Shown one piece after another: positions 37,978 to 48,353 of a DNA stretch of 64,000 bases. The position numbers and the translations under genes are program-made. The stretch comes from Ophioceras dolichostomum (taxonomy: Eukaryota > Ascomycota > Sordariomycetes > Magnaporthales > Ophioceraceae). The stretch covers positions 124,001 to 188,000 of the forward strand of contig PYST01000014.1 of the NCBI GenBank assembly GCA_003049485.1, read 5' to 3'. Below the pieces are notes generated by a model, which was given only the letters and a program-made list of their open reading frames with translations, did not search any database and had not been told where the DNA came from. Position 1 is the stretch's first letter. Each line of letters opens with the position of its first letter.

Positions 37978-38200
37978 CCAAAGGAGAGATGAACAAGAAG
38001 ATCTCCTTCTGGAAGCAGCAGAAATCCCCATCCCTCTACAAAAGATCGGCTGACGGACGTTAAAAACCCGGCCCATCCTGGACCGGAGGGCCCGCCTTGG
38101 CGGATTCGCTTCACCGATCGTCGGTCTTCGAACGATGGGATTGATCAGACAGACTAGGCTGCATGACCCCTAGGCCCGGAAATCGGATGAGCGTCCAATA

Positions 38201-38233
38201 CCTAGGTAGGTAGGTAGGTAGGTAGGTAAGTAG
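38201..38233 (+). repeat. TAGG tetranucleotide array
   Basis: cctagg followed by about six taggt/ggta units, ending taagtag. Confidence 0.85.
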
Positions 38234-39763
38234 ATGACATCGACGACAGCCATCGCAACAATAGTAATGAAGGACACTCGACGGTTCCACAAGGCACACG
38301 AACAAGCCCACGAGGAAGAGTAGAAGAAGGGGTTCCCGGCCTCTTGCCCTCCATACCAGCCCCACAAGGAAGATCGATTTGTCCTGGGTTTCTTAAACCT
38401 GTGTCACGCTGCTAGGGGATTTTTCTTCTTTTTTAAAAATTTCTTTCGAGTAGCCTGCCAGGCTGAACTGACGTCTTTCGACCTATCCCCTGCCTCCGAG
38501 GTCTGCATGTAAGTGCTCGCTGAGATATTCAGATGCGGAGCGTCATCTATGTCCGTGCAACCCACACATGCCGACCACCGGGCTGGGAGAATCTCCAGGT
38601 AGAAAAACGGCACGTCGGAATATCGAAATGACACCATCGAAAAGAAGGGTCTTGGGCATGTTAGTCGGGCGGAGGAAGGCGATGAACGGCAGCGGGCAGG
38701 CAGGACGCAAGAACTTCGGCTACGGGCCGCGTGTGGGCTTCTGTGGATGACAGCGTTTTCATTACGTCTTAGTTTCCTTTTTTCCCACAGGCTCACAGGG
38801 CACTTCCCCGCGAGGCGAGACGACTCACTCTCAACGCCAAGTGAAGTAGTGAACCCACCTGAAAAAAAATTCTCCTGTGGTGACCTCTCCTCCGAATCGG
38901 CTTGCCCAGCAGCCTTGATGGGCTTGGCCAGGGAGGAGTATGGAGTATGGAGGAGCCAGCTGGGGCGGTCCTACCATCGGACGCCCAAGTGATGTCAGAA
39001 ATTTCGCAATTTGTTCGCCTGGTTTTACTACTAGAGTTCTAGAGGGGCATGGATGGCGGGGGAGGGGAAGTTGTGGTTCCCTCTTTTTTCTCGATTTTTT
39101 TTTCTTGTCACCTGTGATCAAAAATTGTATGTTTAGGCGGATGTATTGATGTTCTCCTGATCGCGTGCGTTCATGTGTATGTTAACTCCTTGTCTCCTGA
39201 GCTTACCTGGTGCCTGGTCTCCTGCAGCCACTTCACTTACACCAGAAGGAGCAACCACTTCTTCTTTCTCTTTCTCTTCTGCTCAGGTCCAGAGCCTGCC
39301 TTCCTCCCTTTCGCAAAAGGGGTTGGTTGCACCTACCTACCTCCTAGCGGGTACATAAACTGTTGGTCTTCCTCGTGGTTGAATCAAAAGTTAATTCCTC
39401 CTTCCTGTACCAAGAGTCCCCTCCCCTCCTCCCTCTGTCACTCCTCCTTGGAACCATTCCAAAACGGAAAGCTTCTTCGACCCATTGGCCCATCCCCAGC
39501 CTCCTCCTGCTGTTGCCTTCTTCTCTGCTCCCCCCAACTCGACGGGAAAGAACGACTCGTACAGGCTCTCCCACCGCACGAGAGAGACACCTTACTCTCT
39601 TTCTTCCCCCATCTTTGCCATTCTTCTTTCTCGACCTTTCACAAGATATACAGCACACAAAAACAACCGCTACGCTGCACGCCGCCACCTCAGAAAAGTT
39701 TCCACATAGTCGGAAGCATCCATACCGCGCACTATACCGCTACAAAACATCAAAAACAACATC

Positions 39764-40401
39764 ATGAGCAACCTCCAATCCTCCGGCCGCGGCGGCGCGG
39801 GCAACATAGTGGACGCTTCGAAGTCGCCCAAGATCACACCCGAGGACCTCGAGACCCCGACGCTCCACTCGGCGGTGGTGACCACCGGCCGTGGTGGTAC
39901 GGGCAACATGGCCAAGAACACCGATCCGGCCGAGACTCGGGCCCGCCAGGACGTCGAGCCGTGAGTGCTCTCCCTCGTCTCCTCTCCCGTGCTCTTCCAT
40001 TCGCAACCCACGCACAACCCTCCTCGTCGCCGCCGTCCATCCTTTCTTTCCCCCATCCTTCTTCTCCATCCCCGAAGCAAGTAAAAGTAAAAACTGACAC
40101 GCGTTCTCTCTCTTCCCTTCCCCCCCTCGATATCAGAGTGCCCAGGCGTGATAGCGTCCCCACGCACGTCGGCCGCGGCGGCGCTAGCAACGTGTACAAG
40201 CCCAGCCCCGAAGAGGTCGAGGCGGCCAAGAAGGCGCAGAACGAGAGCGCCGTCGTCGACTCGACGGCGGCGACGGTGGCCGAGTCCGCCGTGGAACCCT
40301 CCTCCTCGAAGAAGACTACTGCTGCCGCCGACAAGGGAGAGGAGAAAGGGAAGGACGGGCTCGTCGCGCGGGGCAAGCAGTGGCTTCTGGGGAAGAAGTA
40401 G
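39764..40401 (+). CDS. DUF3602 / Par32-like GRGG-repeat protein
   Basis: Small hydrophilic protein, 153 aa, two exons: 39764-39960 and 40137-40401 (intron gtgagt...atatcag, phase 2). Three copies of G-R-G-G-A/T-G/S-N are present at about residues 8, 42 and 78 (GRGGAGNIV, GRGGTGNMA, GRGGASNVY), which is the DUF3602 signature. The rest is charged and disordered, with a Lys-rich C-terminus (RGKQWLLGKK). Yeast Par32/Amu1, with similar repeats, is a phosphorylated inhibitor of ammonium permeases downstream of TORC1. Whether this short fungal protein does the same is only inference. A longer frame starting at 39175 reads through the intron and is not taken as the gene. Confidence 0.85.
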
Positions 40402-41342
40402 AGGCCCTTCTCCAAGAAGAAGCAGTAGCTAGGTAGCTACCTAGCTAGCTGCCCTTGCCTTGCTTGCCCTTCGTTCATCATACCGCTTGGGTGCCTGTTC
40501 TCGTGATAATGACTGGCGGGTTGGCCGCGACTGTATACGAGCTAGCTGGGCGGGGACGGGTTTCGATTTCTTGGGCAGGAGAAAACCTCACGACCGTTCT
40601 CCCACTTGCCCTTCCGTCCACTGGTTTCATTTGTTTTCTTCACTGCTTTGCTTCGTTTGTACCTTTTTTCAATGTTTTTCTTTCATACCCATCTAGCAAC
40701 TGCAGTCAGGATTAGGCGTTTGGTACAGCAGCCAGGCCGCATTGGTGGCTGACGACGAATGGGACGGATGGTATGGACGGTCGGTCTATCCTTAACGATC
40801 CTTACGTATTTGGTTTATTAGGGGAGAGGTAAGACGGGATGGATGGATCATTGGCTTTAATTTTGAGTTTCTATCACTCGGCTTCAATGAGCTCCTTTGC
40901 CAATTCTCGTCCGCCATAACCTAGGAAATGGTGCAAGCAGGGCCGTCGCTTGCTGAGTGTCCTGCACCTATGATGCGAATGAACTATGCATAACTTGGAG
41001 TGCGTGGTAAAGCGTCCTGGCGTGATGTTATTCGGGAAACAGCCCGGTCGTACCGGCGGGAAGGATCCCTTGCCATCCCCGCTACAGCGACAGCATCACT
41101 TTCTTTCTTTGGACGAGGGGTGGAGCTGGCTGCATGATCGGAGAATTGAGTCACATCACGAACGACTGCTTCCTCGCCTTCATATATCCATGGTCGTCCC
41201 AGCTACGAGCCTTCTAGAGAGCCGAATGAGCTTTAATCCGATTCTTCAAGCTCTTGAGCTATTAATTGTCGTACTGTTGTACTAAGTCTAGATATTCGAG
41301 GCTGCCTTATAGCTACCTAACTACCTACCTACTGTAGACAAC
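40402..41342. other. Intergenic region
   Basis: No gene is supported. It begins with an agctaggtagctacctagctagct palindromic stretch (about 40427-40451) and ends with ctacctaactacctacctac just before the acetyltransferase ATG. Confidence 0.5.
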
Positions 41343-42553
41343 ATGGCAGAAGAAGGCCAAGTGCAGCCAGAAAAGAAGACCTCGGTTGAGCTCGAGGACA
41401 CGGGTGCAGCATCCGATGCGCGCATTGAGCTCCTCCAGCGCCACCTCCCTTTCTCAATGCCCGTACTCAGGCGGCTTCAGTTCACGAAGCACGAAGGGGG
41501 CACAACCGCCCACGGTCACGTCCTCATCGCGACGAGCGGTGGCGACGACAAGCGGCACTTCGCTGCCGCATATGCCGACTTCACTAAGGCTCCCGAGACG
41601 CAGCTGTGGCTGTACTCGACGCTCGAGGACTCCCTCGGCGCCTACTCGCCCTCCTCCTTCGCCTCCTCGGCGGAGATCCCTCTCCCGGAGGCGGAGGTGG
41701 AGCTCTGCGTCGAGCAGGTGCTCTCCCTCCTTAGGCGCTGCAAGGAGCTCTCTCGCGAGGCAGTGAACGTCACGGGTGAGCAGTCGAAGTACGGAGACGG
41801 GTTCATGATCGGGTCGATACGCGAGACTCTCAGGGAGCTGCTCCTGGCGAGAGGAGTGACGACTTCGTACTGGAACCTGCACGACAAGTGGCTGTTCCGG
41901 GTCGAGGACCTGCCGCCGGCCGGGAAGACGCCTCCCCTGGCGAAGAATATGGTCTGGGACAGGATAAAAAGGGAGGACGTGCCCTTGATTGTGTCGAGGA
42001 CGCATCTGCCGAAGGCAGAGTATGGTCTCCTCCTGCCTCGTTCATAGGTCTCTCTCTTCATGGATGTGGTCGGGACTGACTGATGCGATGTATTTATACA
42101 ATAGAGCAACCTTAATGTCCTTGCCGAATCTTGGGGTTAGACTGAGAGATGGCACGCTCATTGCGTGGGCCTTCTTGGGTACCAACCTACCTTCCTTTAC
42201 CTGCTTACCACTCCCCACCAGAAGCTACTCCTTTATTCAGGTCTTATTAACGAGCCCCTTTACAGGCCCCGAAGGCACTCTCTCGACACTCCATAACGAG
42301 GCAAGCTGCGCCATACTTCCTCCCTCCCGCCAGACTTCAACCATGTGACGAAACGCTAACGCAATGAAATCAAAAGGAACCATACCGAGGTCGCGGAATC
42401 GCCAAAGCGCTGGCAACCAAACTCATCCGGGAACACAACCACGAGTACGGAGACGACGGCTGGTGCGCAGCAGACGTGCACATAGACAACGCCCAGAGCC
42501 AGGGTGTGTGCACGAGCATCGGGGGTAAGAAGGCGTGGAGGGATTCATGGTAA
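41343..42553 (+). CDS. GNAT-fold N-acetyltransferase, four exons with a GC-AG intron
   Basis: Probable acyl-CoA N-acyltransferase (GNAT/FR47-like) of unknown substrate. Exons inferred: 41343-42019, 42105-42178, 42266-42300 and 42377-42553 (963 nt, 320 aa). Joining them gives the continuous run SRTHLPKAEATLMSLPNLGV, then RDGTLIAWAFLG, GPEGTLSTLHNE and EPYRGRGIAKALATKL. The last piece holds the acetyl-CoA pyrophosphate-binding motif R-G-R-G-I-A (about residues 266-271). The third intron starts GCAAGC rather than GT; its branch-like cgctaac and cag-type end (aaaag) look normal. Without that splice the frame stops before motif A. The C-terminus resembles the family (ADVHIDNAQSQGVCTSIGGK..W). It is convergent with HEM12, 259 bp apart. 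Confidence 0.82.
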
Positions 42554-42812
42554 GCCCCAACCCATCTAGCCGGCATCATCGTTCTCCTATATTTGCACTT
42601 TTCGGGGGCAAAGAAAAAAGCAATCATCACCCAAAACTTCTGCTCTTTTCGAGGAGTAGCGAGAAGCTTACTATATATCCGGGCCGCCCGGGCAATGTTG
42701 CAGGACGGTGATAGACAACGATAGCCTCTGACGCAACCCTTTTCTTTTTCTTTCCTTTCTATTGATGCCACGAGAAACTGCCCCTATCGTATACCTAGGT
42801 AGTCTGCCCTGG

Positions 42813-44332
42813 CTAGGTCTTGGTTTGGCGGTGGATCTCCTGTAGGTAGAACTTGAGATCATCGGGGTTGACAAGTGGTGTGATGCCTTCAGAAAGGGGC
42901 GGAATACGCTTGTTAGCTAGCACCAGGGAGAATCGGAGGGGACCATGGAGGGGGGCAAATCCATCGTGAAAGAAAGAGGATTGGTTGTCAGCACTTACCG
43001 TGACCCAAATTGACGATCCAACCCTTCTTCTTCCGCGCCCACTCAAAGCCGGTGACCATTTCCTCCACAGCCACAGTGATGGCCTCCTTGGTGCCGTACA
43101 GGACGCCCGGATCAGCGTTCCCCTGCAGCACTATGGAGCGGTCGCCCCGAGCCTTGGCCGCCTGGGCGGGACCGTACAGCCAGTCCAGCCCAACGACGTT
43201 GTAACCCAGCTCGCAGCAGCTCTCGAGAGCGTACCATGCGCCCTTGGGGAAGACGATCATAGGCACGGGGTCGAGGCCCAGCTCCTTGAGCCGCCGTGGG
43301 AGGTTCGCTGAGATGTGCGCTAGGTACGGGCGGGCGAATTGGTCGAAGGCTGAGGGGGAGAGCTCGCCTGCCCAGGAGTCGAATACTTGGATGAGCTACG
43401 TTTTTTTATGGCAGTAATGTTAGGACGCGAAAGAGAGAAGAATGGGGGTGTGGCGGCGGCGGCGAGCAACCAATCGTACCTGAGCTCCCGCCTGGACCTG
43501 TAGGGCCAAGTACTCGACGCAAAGCTCGGCGATCTTCTGCAGCATGCGCTTGCTCTCCTCCGGGTACCTGTAGATCCAGGTCTTGCTCTGGATGAACAGC
43601 TTCGTGCCGCCGCCCTCGACCATGTAGCAGAACAGGGTCCAGGGCGCGCCGCAGAAGCCGATCAGCGGCACGCGGCCCTTCAGCTTCTGGCGCGTGAGCG
43701 TGATGGCGCGGTAGACGTAGTCGAGCTCGCGCGAGACGTCGACGGCCCGCGCCAGCACCTCGGCGTACTGCCCGTCGTCCGGCGACCGCAGCGGGTTCGG
43801 GAAGTGCGGCCCTTTCTTGTCGACCATCTCGACCGCCATGCCCATCGCCTGCGGGATCACCAGGATGTCCGAGAAGATGATGGCCGCGTCGAGGAGGCCC
43901 GCGAACCGCTCGATGGGCTGCAGGGTCAGGGTCGAGGCCACCTCCGGGTCTCGGCAGCACTCGAAGAAGTCCCGGCCACCCTTGGCCTCGTGGTACTCTG
44001 GCAGGTACCTGCCGGCTGTTCAGGGGTCGAGCAAGTACAGCAGGGGTCAGTCAGTCACGGTTAGGCTGGTCATGTGATCGCCACCGTTTCTTGGGCCATT
44101 GGCCCTTGATGAGCTCGGAATTTCAACGGAGAAGGCTACATTTCAGAAACGGCGACCGTACCTTGCCTCATGATCCATATGGGCGGTCTCTCGACGACCT
44201 CGCCTTGAGAAGAGCAAGTTAGAACGTGAGGGGCAGGCACGTGTGGATGAGAGTGAAAGGGGTTTTCATGTAATTACCCCAGGCTGCTCGGATGATGAGA
44301 TCATTTTCAATAGGATCGAATGAAGGAGACAT
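42813..44332 (-). CDS. HEM12: Uroporphyrinogen decarboxylase
   Basis: Fifth step of haem synthesis: decarboxylates the four acetate side chains of uroporphyrinogen III to give coproporphyrinogen III, in the cytosol, without cofactor. Five exons in coding order: 44332-44278, 44203-44162, 44015-43480, 43395-42999 and 42886-42813 (1104 nt, 367 aa, the usual length). Signature 1, RPPIWIMRQAGRYLPEY, is assembled across two splice sites (residues about 24-40). Signature 2 is GFCGAPWTLFCYMVEGG. Also visible are the FSDILVIPQAMGM catalytic loop with its aspartate, QVFDSWAGELSP, and the terminal VNLGHGITPLVNPDDLKFYLQEIH. The start MSPSFDPIENDLIIRAAWGE fits the family. Every exon restores phase and no key residue is missing. 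Confidence 0.96.
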
Positions 44333-44793
44333 CCTGAATCAGTATACACGACTTTCTCTGTCGCTGGGCAATCCGGTAAAGCTGAGTGATGAAAACTAGA
44401 AGTTCCGTTGTCCCTAGATCGGACCTCACACGAAGGTGCCGAAGCTGCCACAATTGCCAAGACCCAAAGCTCCATGAGGAGCAGCCACAGAAGGCGGGTG
44501 TGGCTGATTCGGCTGGCCAATGGTGAGCTTCGAATTCACCAAACCCATTGGCATTTTCGATTTTCGCTTGCGATCTTTCACGGCTTCCAACTCATTGGGA
44601 TAGTCATCGTTCGCATCTCCTTCGCATTGCCATTTATTGTTTCCTAACTTCGGTCTTTCCTTGAAGCTACAAATCCTATGTAGCCGACGATACACGACTG
44701 TATGCGATATTTTCCCGCCCTCCATTTCCTCCTTCAATCCCAAGGAGATGAAATATCTTCAATAAAGCTCTGATACCGAGCTGCCCGCGATCG
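44333..44793. promoter_or_regulatory. Divergent promoter region, HEM12 (-) / 809-aa gene (+)
   Basis: About 460 bp between divergent start codons. No specific regulatory motif is confidently recognised. Confidence 0.4.
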
Positions 44794-47223
44794 ATGCCGG
44801 TTCGACGGGTCTCCCGGAGCTGTGCGAATACACTCCAGCGACATGTCGCGTGCGCCTCTTCCTCCTCGTCCCCTTCGACCGACGGCATCTGGATTACCGA
44901 CCAACTTCTCGACTATGCTCTCGAGCGGTACACTCGCGTCTCGAGGGCGACGCGGCGGGCGGCCAGCTTCACCCCTGGCCCGCTGGAAAGCAGGCGACGC
45001 CTAGGGAAGCGAGGGATGACCGAGCTCAATGTCGCTGGCCAGCTTCACCCTTCCTCAGTGCCGCCGTGGGCGTTTAAGCATCCCCCAGACTTCAAAGGGC
45101 TGACTTGGCTGCCGCCCACGCCCGCCGATGCTCGACAAAGCGCCGCGCCAATAATCTCCATGGAGCCGCCGCTCGAGTCGCAGCGGCCGACTGTCCAGAC
45201 ATTGGTAGCGCGATTGCTGTGGGGGAACTCAGCCGAAGATGCTACGACGGACTTGGAGGAGGTGGATGTGCGAACGGATGAGCTGGCTCGGCCGGCGGCC
45301 GAGCAGGTGAAGGAGGAAGATGCGCTATCGACAAACCCGGAGCTGCTGCTGCGAAGACTGTTGCTGCTCGAGGAAGCCGACGGCCCCTTGGCATCCTTGA
45401 TCAGCTCGGGCGAAGAGGCGGCATTCTCTGACGAGATCGTCCGGAACATTGACACACTCCGTCTGCATATATCCCGGGCCGATCTCTCACCCAGTCAGGT
45501 CGTGATGGCCATGGATGTCATCTCCAGGGCTGTTCTAGGGCCAAGCCAGCAGTGGCCCAATGTTGGCCGACGGTGCCTTTCTGGCCTCTACAGGACCGTC
45601 ATGCTCGCACTCACGGGTTCCAGAGCGTACGATGCCGGAGATCTTAGCGTCATGTGGAGGGCGGTCATGGAGCGGCTCTCACGTCTCCATGAAGACACCG
45701 GCCTCCTCGGGCTCTTCAGGCTGGCTATGACGGGGATGCCGTACGCGGTCAGGTGTCAATGCGAGAGGGAAATCCTATGTGTGGCCCGCAAGATTGCGCA
45801 TGGTTGGGACGACGTCCTATCGGGGCGGGTCTCCGCAGTCGATCTGGCGTCCGGGGAGTACGAAGTGTTCTCGTCTGCGCTCTTCGCTCTGAGAACCGCA
45901 CTCGACGACGGCGGGCTGTCCAGGGCCCGGGAGCTTGCTGATGCTGCCGCCGGGGCATTGAGAATCTGCAACAGGGCTCTTGAGCTGGCCTCCTCGGTAT
46001 ATGCCTCCGAATCCCTGTGGCAGTTGCGGCCTATGATCATGGCCGAAGCCCTCAGGCATATCCGCAGGCCACATGAATGGTCGACCCCGGAGCACGTTCG
46101 AATGCTTAATCGTTTGCTGTTAGGGACCGCCTCGCAGTTGGTCAGACTGCAGGAGAGGCATCCCCCGGACTTTGCACACCGACTACGGTACAGCTGGTTG
46201 TCAACAGCGAGCCAAATACCCCAAGTTCGCATGTGGGCATTTACCCGGCTCGTTGATTTGTTTTACTGTCTAGATGGTACAAAACAACACCAAGGTCTTC
46301 TGTCGAACATGGACATATGTCTTCTACTGGTCGACCAGTGGGCAAGTCGGGGCTACTTGGCGGATGCAGACTCTGCTCGAATTCGAGCAGGTCTGACTGC
46401 TGAGAGCGACGAGTCCTGCTTCGCCTACCTCGCAGATGCAGTTAGCAGGGTGCCTAGGATCTGGACGGAGAACGGCGCCGTCCTGCGCACGGCTGTCTAC
46501 GGCGGCATCTGGCATGTTGCGGGGCGCCTCGGCCGGAGACAGGAGGTCGTGCGGTCGCTGCAGATGTCATCCCACCGCATCAAGCTCCGCTGGAAAGCTT
46601 TACATAGGCTGGCGGAGAGTTCGCTTGACGCCCACGCGGCGGCCGACATCATGATGGTGCATGGACAATACGAAACGATATCGATGTGGTCGACGCTGAA
46701 GGGGTCGCAATTGACTCTTCCATTCGACCTCGCTCAGGTGGCGCTAAGCAAGGTCACAGATCCTGCCTATGGCCCGTACCACGCCTTTGCGGTACTGGGG
46801 CTCCCTGTGGTGTCGCCAAACGGCCGTAGCCAGCGCAAACGGGCCTTGGTCCTCTATCGCCGACGCATCACGCCCCGGATGGCGGACATAGTCACCCAGG
46901 TCAGCCTCGCCGTCGAGCAGGCGCCGCACCTGACCACCCGGCAGGCGTTGCGGTACACCGAGCACTCCGTCGAGGTGCTCAGGCGGCACAAGCAGTGCGT
47001 GCGCGTGGCCATCCAGTCACTCTTGCGCGTGCTCATCCGCGACCTCCCGGAGAAGCTGGAGCTGCGGGTCCCCAGGATCCTTTGGCTCCTGAGGATCATC
47101 GCTCGCAGCTCGTCGCCGGAGGTGGCGGAGGAGACCCGTGAGATCTTGATTCGGCGCTTGGGCTTGGCGCGCCGGCGGGCGGATCTGCTTGAGGCAATGA
47201 GGCGCTATAATCCGGAAAAATGA
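44794..47223 (+). CDS. Uncharacterised 809-aa, probably mitochondrial helical-repeat protein
   Basis: Long intronless frame with uniform GC-rich codon use, so clearly a gene; I do not recognise a named family. The first 30 residues (MPVRRVSRSCANTLQRHVA...) are rich in Arg, Ser and Ala with no acidic residue, like a mitochondrial presequence. From about residue 180 the protein is almost entirely amphipathic helices (for example LLRRLLLLEEADGPLASLI, VLRRHKQCVRVAIQSLLRVL) and resembles PPR/TPR-type solenoids in composition, without clear repeat consensus. A role in mitochondrial RNA processing or translation, common for such proteins in fungi, is a guess. The C-terminus is strongly basic (RRLGLARRRADLLEAMRRY). 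Confidence 0.8.
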   Translation: MPVRRVSRSCANTLQRHVACASSSSSPSTDGIWITDQLLDYALERYTRVSRATRRAASFTPGPLESRRRLGKRGMTELNVAGQLHPSSVPPWAFKHPPDFKGLTWLPPTPADARQSAAPIISMEPPLESQRPTVQTLVARLLWGNSAEDATTDLEEVDVRTDELARPAAEQVKEEDALSTNPELLLRRLLLLEEADGPLASLISSGEEAAFSDEIVRNIDTLRLHISRADLSPSQVVMAMDVISRAVLGPSQQWPNVGRRCLSGLYRTVMLALTGSRAYDAGDLSVMWRAVMERLSRLHEDTGLLGLFRLAMTGMPYAVRCQCEREILCVARKIAHGWDDVLSGRVSAVDLASGEYEVFSSALFALRTALDDGGLSRARELADAAAGALRICNRALELASSVYASESLWQLRPMIMAEALRHIRRPHEWSTPEHVRMLNRLLLGTASQLVRLQERHPPDFAHRLRYSWLSTASQIPQVRMWAFTRLVDLFYCLDGTKQHQGLLSNMDICLLLVDQWASRGYLADADSARIRAGLTAESDESCFAYLADAVSRVPRIWTENGAVLRTAVYGGIWHVAGRLGRRQEVVRSLQMSSHRIKLRWKALHRLAESSLDAHAAADIMMVHGQYETISMWSTLKGSQLTLPFDLAQVALSKVTDPAYGPYHAFAVLGLPVVSPNGRSQRKRALVLYRRRITPRMADIVTQVSLAVEQAPHLTTRQALRYTEHSVEVLRRHKQCVRVAIQSLLRVLIRDLPEKLELRVPRILWLLRIIARSSSPEVAEETREILIRRLGLARRRADLLEAMRRYNPEK

Positions 47224-47284
47224 GCCGAGGTGCTCGCTGTAGCTAGGAGGAGTCAAGCAAGCCCCCTCGATTACCTGCGCTGAG

Positions 47285-47372
47285 TACCTAGGTACCTACC
47301 TATTTACCGTACAAAACGTCACCATTGTCTGTAAATACATTTTGTACATATTTACCTACCTACCTACCTGCG
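47285..47372 (+). repeat. ACCT/CTAC-rich arrays 3' of the 809-aa gene
   Basis: Two clusters (ctaggtacctacctattt near 47287-47304 and tacctacctacctacctgcgtcaggtacct near 47352-47381) of the same tetranucleotide family as the TAGG arrays elsewhere, in complementary orientation. Confidence 0.75.
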
Positions 47373-48293
47373 TCAGGTACCTGGCTATCACATTGTGTGT
47401 CTTGTATGTACGTATGCACACACAGTAATATCTTGAATATACATTGGTACCTACCTACCTGGGGACTTACTTCAAGCAGGACGGTGGCCAAGGAAGGCCA
47501 CGGAGACACAAGGTGATATCTCCAACCTCCGGTCCTGAGGAAGCCTTATCTCCATGCTTAGCTTATGCATTTGTCAAGGTTTAGTTTCAAACACTGGCCA
47601 CCATGATAAGGTTTCAACGGCTTCGCGGCAAGGCTGCGATTTTCTGGGTTCGGCCATTCTTGGTGCACGGAGAAAACAAACGGGCACACCGCCTAGAAGA
47701 CGGCATGGATAGCGTGGGATCTAATGCAACAGCAAGACTTATTCTCCCGGCGCTACCCGCCGCCGCCGTCGCCGACATTAGGCTTGGCTAGGTAGGTTGG
47801 CGGGGCAGAAGAAGGGGGGGTTCTAAGTTCTAAACTCCCACTGCTCGGTCGAACCATCAGGAAGAGATCGCTCGAGTGCACTTGGTTTGCGCTTTCGCTT
47901 CTTATTTCCCCCCCTTTTCTTCTATCTTTCTTTGCTTTTGATTGGCTCCTTTACCCCCCTCTCTTCTTCCGAGCTTTGTCCGGTCAGTCTAAGACGGCTT
48001 GGAAGGAAAGCAAGCAAGCTAATGTCCTTTCTCTATCTTAGTTCCCCCGACCCCTGTCCAGCTGTGCGATATGTGCGTGTTTGTGCACGCACCGGCAGGA
48101 TCTGTCTCACCGATTACTCGATCGGTCGACGTGCATCGTGCCCAATTTCCACCGGATGGGTGGGATGGATGGATGGATGAGTAGATGGATGGGTGGTCGA
48201 AAGCCAAGCCAAGTCAAATCAGAGTTTTCGAAGTCGAGCGACGGGCGGTTGTGGTGGGTGTGATGTGGAAGGGTGGCGGGGGGAACATTCAAA

Positions 48294-48353
48294 GCAGGAA
48301 TGCAAGCAGGAATGCAAGCAGGAATGCAAGCAGGAATGCAAGCAGGAATGCAA
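48294..48353 (+). repeat. 12-bp minisatellite, five copies
   Basis: Unit gcaggaatgcaa repeated five times without mismatch, then degenerating into gtaggcaagcacgcaagcgggcaa. There are no spacers of variable sequence, so it is not CRISPR-like. Confidence 0.92.

Larger units (their letters stand above)
36633..39763. other. Intergenic region downstream of velB
   Basis: About 3.1 kb without a supported gene. The first 60 bp hold repeated agctacctt/agctaagc units. Further on are T-rich stretches (36965-37030, 37160-37200), the long AC array at 37909-37973, a TAGG array near 38201-38233 and a C/T-rich leader before the DUF3602 gene (39240-39620). Confidence 0.5.

Noticed and set aside
39175..39763. 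Long frame extending the DUF3602 gene 5' by almost 200 codons
   Set aside because: C/T-rich leader sequence with no conserved residues, and the same frame reads through the spliced intron. The GRGG protein starts cleanly at 39764.
42356..42376. Canonical GT donor at 42343 (gtgacg) for the acetyltransferase third intron
   Set aside because: It would leave an intron of about 34 nt, too short for fungal splicing, and adds non-conserved residues before motif A.
48294..48353. Short regular repeats considered as a CRISPR-like array
   Set aside because: Units are contiguous with no unique spacers and the DNA is fungal nuclear; it is a minisatellite.
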